NCBI GenBank assembly: GCA_945862275.1
Contig: CAMAYA010000031.1
Coordinates: 1-9,615, forward strand
Length of the DNA stretch: 9,615 nucleotides
From: Legionella genomosp. 1
GTDB taxonomy: Bacteria > Pseudomonadota > Gammaproteobacteria > Legionellales > Legionellaceae
Direction of reading: 5' to 3'
Part shown: positions 6,580 to 9,615 of the stretch, in pieces
How positions within the stretch are numbered: position 1 is the stretch's first letter
Layout: the number at the start of each line of letters is the position of its first letter
Translations under genes and position numbers: made by a program
The notes under the pieces: generated by a model
Told to the model about the DNA's origin: nothing
The model's input: only the letters and a program-made list of their open reading frames with translations
The model's database searches: none

Positions 6580-7200
6580 ATGGCTAGATATCTTGGTCCA
6601 AAATGTAAGTTATCACGTAGAGAAGGGAGTGATTTGCTTCTGAAAAGTGGTGTTCGTGACCATAAATCAAAATGCAAGTCCGAAAAACAACCCGGTCAAC
6701 ATTCCGATAAACGGCCTCGTTTAAGTGGCTATGGCGAACAGTTACGACAAAAACAAAAAATGAAACGCATCTATGGTGTGTTAGAAAAACAGTTTCGTAA
6801 CTACTATAAATCTGCAGCACGCCATAAAGGTGCTACAGGTGAAAATCTGATGGCTATGTTAGAAAGCCGCCTGGATAACGTTGTGTATCGAATGGGCTTT
6901 GCCAGTACACGTGCAGAAGCACGTCAATTGGTTGCGCATAAGGCTATTTTGGTTAATGAAAAAGTAGTGAACATAGCCTCTTATTTAGTGAGCGCGGGTG
7001 ACGTCATTGCCATTAGACAAAAAGCAAAAGCGCAAGGGCGTGTTCAAGCTGCAATTGCTTTATCAGAACAGCGTGCAGTGTGTGAATGGTTAACAGTGGA
7101 TACTGCTGCGTTCAAAGGCACGTTTACTACTAAGCCTACATTGGATGATCTGGCAGCTGATTTTAACGTTAACTTGGTGGTAGAACTTTACTCTAAGTAA
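6580..7200 (+). CDS. rpsD: 30S ribosomal protein S4
   Basis: S4 nucleates assembly of the 16S rRNA 5' domain, affects decoding accuracy with S5, and in E. coli is the translational repressor of the alpha operon. The 206-residue product is the same length as E. coli S4. It begins MARYLGPKCKLSRREGSDL and has KRIYGVLEKQFRNYY. The S4 RNA-binding domain at about 95-155 contains RLDNVVYRMGFASTRAEAR and HKAILVNEKVVNIASY. It ends NLVVELYSK. The N-terminus lacks the four-cysteine zinc motif of C+ S4 proteins, with only C9 and C32. AGGAG at 6569-6573 is an excellent binding site. The rpsK gap is 16 bases and the rpoA gap is 18. Confidence 0.99.
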   Translation: MARYLGPKCKLSRREGSDLLLKSGVRDHKSKCKSEKQPGQHSDKRPRLSGYGEQLRQKQKMKRIYGVLEKQFRNYYKSAARHKGATGENLMAMLESRLDNVVYRMGFASTRAEARQLVAHKAILVNEKVVNIASYLVSAGDVIAIRQKAKAQGRVQAAIALSEQRAVCEWLTVDTAAFKGTFTTKPTLDDLAADFNVNLVVELYSK

Positions 7201-7218
7201 GATTGGAGATACAGCCGA

Positions 7219-8211
7219 ATGTATACAGATATGAATGAAATGCTAACGCCAAAAGTTCTTAAAGTGCAGTCTCATACACCAAATCATTCCAGCATTGTTT
7301 TAGAACCGCTGGAATCCGGGTACGGGTACACCCTTGGAACGGCGTTGCGACGTATTTTGATGTCATCTATGCCAGGTGCTGCGATTACGGAGGCAACGAT
7401 TGATGGTGTTCTACATGAATACAGTACAATCGAAGGCGTGCAAGAAGATGTCGTAAATATCTTGTTGAATTTGAAAGACATCGCTATCAAAATGTCTGTT
7501 GGTTCAGAAGCCTTGTTGACATTAACGAAACAAGGACCGTGTGCTGTCACTGCGGGTGATATTGAATTAACGCACGGTGTTGAAATCATCAATCCTGAGC
7601 TGGTGATTGCTCATTTGAATGAAAAGGGCTCTTTAAACATGACCCTTAAAGTTGAAAAGGGCATTGGATATCATTCGCCAGAGGCCGTGAATAATTATCT
7701 CGATGATGAAGTGCTTCAGAAGTCAGTTGGTAAATTAAAAATTGACAACACGTTTTCACCCGTCAAAAAAGTGGCTTATTTTGTTGACAAGGCGCGTGTA
7801 GGCAACCGCACTGATCTGGATAAATTGACCATCGTTTTGCAGACGAATGGAACCATCGATCCTGATGATGCTATTCGTATTTCTGCGAGTATTTTGCAGC
7901 GTCAGTTGCATGCGTTTGTCGATATGAAGTTTGAAGAATCATGCCTCGATCAAAAAATCCGAAATGATTTTGATCCAGTATTGCTTCGGACGGTCGATGA
8001 TCTTGAGTTAACAGTTCGTTCGGCTAATTGTTTGAAAGCAGAGAACATCAATTTTATTGGTGATTTAGTGCAAAAAACCGAAAATGAATTGTTGCAAACC
8101 CCCAATTTAGGTAAAAAATCCCTGACAGAAATTAAAGACGTTTTGGCGTCACGTTCATTGTCGTTGGGAATGAAAATTGAGAATTGGCCGCCGGAAAATC
8201 TTGGCGAGTAA
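7219..8211 (+). CDS. rpoA: DNA-directed RNA polymerase alpha subunit
   Basis: Alpha dimerises through its N-terminal domain to nucleate core polymerase, and its C-terminal domain binds UP elements and activators. The product is 330 residues (E. coli 329). The N-terminal domain covers about 1-235 and includes E29-P-L-E-S-G and R44-R45. The C-terminal domain has LTVRSANCLKAE with R267 (equivalent to the DNA-contacting R265), then TPNLGKKSLTEIKDVLASR. It ends GMKIENWPPENLGE. The normally near-invariant G(F/Y)GHTLGNALRR reads GYGYTLGTALRR here (Y37, T41). ATG 7219 has GGAG at 7205-7208; the N-terminus MYTDMNEMLTPKVLK resembles Legionella RpoA from memory. It lies between rpsD and rplQ as in most gammaproteobacteria. 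Confidence 0.99.
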   Translation: MYTDMNEMLTPKVLKVQSHTPNHSSIVLEPLESGYGYTLGTALRRILMSSMPGAAITEATIDGVLHEYSTIEGVQEDVVNILLNLKDIAIKMSVGSEALLTLTKQGPCAVTAGDIELTHGVEIINPELVIAHLNEKGSLNMTLKVEKGIGYHSPEAVNNYLDDEVLQKSVGKLKIDNTFSPVKKVAYFVDKARVGNRTDLDKLTIVLQTNGTIDPDDAIRISASILQRQLHAFVDMKFEESCLDQKIRNDFDPVLLRTVDDLELTVRSANCLKAENINFIGDLVQKTENELLQTPNLGKKSLTEIKDVLASRSLSLGMKIENWPPENLGE

Positions 8212-8228
8212 TATTAGGAGTCTTAGTC

Positions 8229-8600
8229 ATGCGTCACCGTAATTCAGGTCGGAAGTTCGGCCGAACCAGTAGTCACCGAAAGGCGATGTTTTCTAACATG
8301 TGCTGTTCGCTGATTGAACATGAATTAATCAGAACAACATTACCCAAAGCAAAAGATTTGCGCGGGTATATTGAGCCGCTGATTACTGTTAGCAAAGAGG
8401 ATTCAGTAGCAACGCGCCGTCACGCTTTTGATAGACTTCGTTCTAAAAGTGCTGTAGGCAAGTTATTTACGACACTAGGACCTCGTTATGTTGAACGTCC
8501 AGGTGGCTATGTTCGTATTCTGAAATGTGGTTTCCGACCTGGTGACAATGCGCCAATGGCGATTGTTGAACTGGTCGACAGGCCTGAAGCAGAAGCATAA
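8229..8600 (+). CDS. rplQ: 50S ribosomal protein L17
   Basis: L17 is a large-subunit protein near the tunnel exit, contacting 23S rRNA domain III. The 123-residue product opens MRHRNSGRKFGRTSSHRKAM and has TTLPKAKDLRGYIEPLIT. It closes with RILKCGFRPGDNAPMAIVELVD, all standard for the family; the E. coli protein is four residues longer. The open frame extends upstream to 8184 inside rpoA. ATG 8229 gives the family-typical MRHR start and has TAGGAG at 8215-8220 with eight bases of spacing, so the upstream codons are not used. It ends the alpha operon and a strong terminator begins four bases after its stop. Confidence 0.99.
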   Translation: MRHRNSGRKFGRTSSHRKAMFSNMCCSLIEHELIRTTLPKAKDLRGYIEPLITVSKEDSVATRRHAFDRLRSKSAVGKLFTTLGPRYVERPGGYVRILKCGFRPGDNAPMAIVELVDRPEAEA

Positions 8601-8603
8601 TTT

Positions 8604-8651
8604 TTTTGCTAATAAAAAAGCCAGGTTTTCCTGGTTTTTTTATTAGCAAAA
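8604..8651. terminator. Bidirectional intrinsic terminator closing the alpha operon
   Basis: Arms at 8604-8625 and 8630-8651 pair over 22 positions, with a single G-T wobble (8620/8635), around a TTTT loop. The core AAAAAAGCCAGG-TTTT-CCTGGTTTTTTT has an A tract before and a T tract after the GC stem, so it should stop transcripts from either strand. It lies directly behind rplQ and isolates the ribosomal block from what follows. Confidence 0.95.
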
Positions 8652-8679
8652 TTCCTATTGATTGGATCCCCTATATTTC

Positions 8680-9195
8680 ATGACGAATCCTGCTTTTTTT
8701 ACAAAAATCATATACATGGCATTGTTGTTTTGTCTCTATCAACCGCTTTTTGCTGGCCCAACCGTTTCTCAGCTTCTCAGCAGTGATATTTTATTAACTG
8801 AACAAACGATTCTGCTGGAACAAGACAACGGGTTATCTACATCCATTGCGAGAGCGCGCATTCATTTCCTTACCAGTAAAGATTGTCAATCAGGTTATGC
8901 TGATTTTTATGATACATTCAATCCAGACAACGGTTTTGCCATTTCCATAGGAAAACCTTTTGGTTTAAGCGCCGCTTCAACGTATCAAGCAGGGCTTGCT
9001 ATTTTAGGTGAGCAGCAGATAGAGCAAATACACTCTATTCTCATTCGCCTCCTGTCTAACAAGGGACAGTTCGCATGGTTTACTGGTGTGTGCAATGATC
9101 AGGGCGTGAATTGCTGTGTGCCCGTGGATTGTTCCAACCAAACGGGAAATTGTTTGGCGAGCCATGGTTTCGATACACAATTATTTACGTTGTAA
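8680..9195 (+). CDS. Unrecognised small exported protein with six cysteines
   Basis: The 171-residue product is not one I recognise. It has a plausible Sec signal peptide: K9 is followed by the hydrophobic IIYMALLFCLYQPLFA, with likely cleavage after A25. The mature part of about 146 residues has no further membrane segment. It has six cysteines at 69, 138, 145, 146, 151 and 158; the last five form CX6CCX4CX6C, suggesting disulfides in the periplasm or outside the cell. No catalytic motif is apparent. The start is uncertain: TTG 8662, ATG 8680 and ATG 8716 are all in frame and none has a good Shine-Dalgarno sequence. The gene begins only 28 bases behind the alpha terminator, with no convincing promoter between. 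It could be poorly expressed, specifically regulated, or decaying. Confidence 0.65.
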   Translation: MTNPAFFTKIIYMALLFCLYQPLFAGPTVSQLLSSDILLTEQTILLEQDNGLSTSIARARIHFLTSKDCQSGYADFYDTFNPDNGFAISIGKPFGLSAASTYQAGLAILGEQQIEQIHSILIRLLSNKGQFAWFTGVCNDQGVNCCVPVDCSNQTGNCLASHGFDTQLFTL

Positions 9196-9212
9196 AAAAA
9201 TTCCTATATAAC
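9184..9212 (+). promoter_or_regulatory. Candidate sigma-70 promoter at the end of the exported-protein gene
   Basis: TTTACG (9184-9189, four of six consensus bases) and TATAAC (9207-9212, five of six) are separated by exactly 17 bases. The -35 box overlaps the last codons of the preceding gene. Transcription would start near 9219, at the left edge of the G+C-rich segment. The boxes are seen; activity is inferred. Confidence 0.4.
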
Positions 9213-9218
9213 CCATTG

Positions 9219-9559
9219 CAAGGCACCTGCAGTGGATCGCTGCAGGGCGAGTGGTGCTTACCGGTCGAAACAGTCTTCGAGGTTAAAAGGGCGGCCCCTT
9301 ACATGGCAGAGCCCAGTCCGTTGGTCTGGTTGATTGGCTCTTCTTTTAAGTTATAAAAGAAAAGCGATATCCCGGTCGTTGCTCTATATGCGACGGGTGC
9401 GACTAAGCCCTCCATGTCGTTGCACTGAGATTTCATTGGGATGATGCCATCGCTGTCGCCAGGCGGAAGCGATGTTGCTGCTGCTGGTTTTGGTAGGTCC
9501 CGATAACAAGGTAACGTCCTGATCAATGTAGAAAAGCGGCAGTGGCCGCTATTTTTTTT
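9219..9559 (+). ncRNA. Candidate structured transcript of about 340 bases, family unknown
   Basis: No credible gene fills this stretch. The longest frames are an 81-codon + frame overlapping the previous gene (9111-9356) and a 75-codon - frame (9299-9526); neither has a good ribosome binding site or a familiar product. The segment is about 52% G+C by hand count over 9241-9600 and is bounded by a promoter-like sequence and a terminator. Visible helices are 9226-9232/9240-9246 (CCTGCAG/CTGCAGG), 9265-9269/9276-9280, 9309-9313/9336-9340, 9341-9348/9354-9361, 9371-9378/9391-9397 (one bulge) and 9448-9454/9468-9474 (CATCGCT/AGCGATG). Also, 9301-9306 pairs with 9412-9417, which would enclose three hairpins. 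I find no signature of RNase P RNA, tmRNA, 6S or SRP RNA. A dispersed repeat or an untranslated leader is also possible. Confidence 0.3.
9535..9559 (+). terminator. Rho-independent terminator, rightward
   Basis: AGCGGC (9535-9540), loop AGTG and GCCGCT (9545-9550) form a perfect six-pair GC-rich hairpin, followed by A and eight T (9552-9559). The left flank has only AAAA, so the + strand is favoured, though weak leftward activity is possible. It implies a + strand transcript across 9200-9535. Confidence 0.8.
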
Positions 9560-9615
9560 CGGTCAAATAGCAGGTGAAGTTCATCAGCAGGAGTCCGGGC
9601 CCCACGTTTTGTTTG
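9560..9615. other. Right-edge stretch without a resolvable gene
   Basis: These 56 bases run to the window edge. Two - strand frames are open into the edge (stops at 9549-9551 and 9523-9525), so the end of a convergent gene is possible. With so few codons and two competing frames it cannot be decided. A GGGCCC palindrome lies near 9597-9602. No tRNA or other RNA signature is visible. Confidence 0.3.

Noticed and set aside
8184..8228. Upstream extension of rplQ into rpoA
   Set aside because: The extra residues are a shadow of the rpoA end. ATG 8229 gives the conserved MRHR start and has a strong ribosome binding site.
1..8600. A novel defence, mobile or biosynthetic system hidden in the ribosomal block
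   Set aside because: Every gene is a standard member of the S10, spc and alpha operons in canonical order with normal lengths. Opposite-strand frames there are shadows of these genes, and no insertion, repeat array or foreign gene is present.
9111..9356. 81-codon + strand frame overlapping the end of the exported-protein gene, considered as a frameshifted continuation of it
   Set aside because: The exported protein's own frame ends at a clear TAA after its cysteine-rich tail. The alternative frame has no start signal and no matching composition, so a frameshift cannot be supported.
9299..9526. 75-codon open frame on the - strand in the G+C-rich tail
   Set aside because: It has no ribosome binding site, its product has no recognised motif, it lies opposite a likely + strand transcript, and its upstream frame is broken by stops. 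It could be a chance frame in a repeat or structured RNA.
9583..9602. Resemblance of AGGAGTCCGGGCCCC to the GGAAAGTCCGGGCTCC core of RNase P RNA
   Set aside because: The GGAAAG part is missing, the motif lies after the terminator, and the other conserved RNase P regions are not seen on either strand.
9523..9615. C-terminal end of a convergent gene on the - strand at the right edge
   Set aside because: Two different - strand frames are open to the edge, with stops at 9549-9551 and 9523-9525. Neither contains a recognisable motif and the stretch is too short to decide.

Overview
This window is almost entirely a highly conserved chromosomal housekeeping block: the end of the S10 operon (3' tail of rpsQ), the complete spc operon (rplN-rplX-rplE-rpsN-rpsH-rplF-rplR-rpsE-rpmD-rplO-secY-rpmJ) and the complete alpha operon (rpsM-rpsK-rpsD-rpoA-rplQ). 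All of it is on the + strand in the canonical gammaproteobacterial order. The RpoA sequence, with its MYTDMNEMLTPKVLK start and FVDMKFEES stretch, and the L14 sequence resemble what I remember of Legionella. The moderate AT bias also fits, so the source is probably a member of the Legionellales. That assignment rests on memory, not on a search.

Layout. Positions 1-90 are the last 29 codons of rpsQ. The 85-base gap at 91-175 holds an extended -10 promoter (spc promoter). Positions 176-5707 are the spc operon, with gaps of 0-30 bases and two TAATG stop/start overlaps (rpsE-rpmD, rpmD-rplO). Positions 5708-5786 are a 79-base leader with a candidate alpha promoter and a small hairpin. Positions 5787-8600 are the alpha operon, closed by a strong 22-bp bidirectional hairpin terminator at 8604-8651. 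Three start codons belong downstream of the longest open frame: rplE at 894, rplO at 3810 and rplQ at 8229. A fourth, secY, is likely at 4247. rpsN and rpsH start with GTG.

Function. These genes supply ribosomal proteins of both subunits, the SecY channel that receives nascent membrane and secreted proteins, and the RNA polymerase alpha subunit, so translation, transcription and export capacity are produced together.

The accessory part begins after the terminator. An unrecognised small exported protein with six cysteines (8680-9195) is followed by about 420 bases without a credible gene (9196-9615). That tail is clearly richer in G+C (about 52% by hand count) than the genes before it. It has a candidate sigma-70 promoter at its left edge, several hairpins and a strong rightward terminator at 9535-9559. 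The simplest reading I can offer is a roughly 340-base structured transcript of unknown family; a dispersed repeat is the main alternative. I see no multi-gene novel system here. The tail, the exported protein, the zinc-motif S14 and the altered RpoA motif are the items worth a second look.
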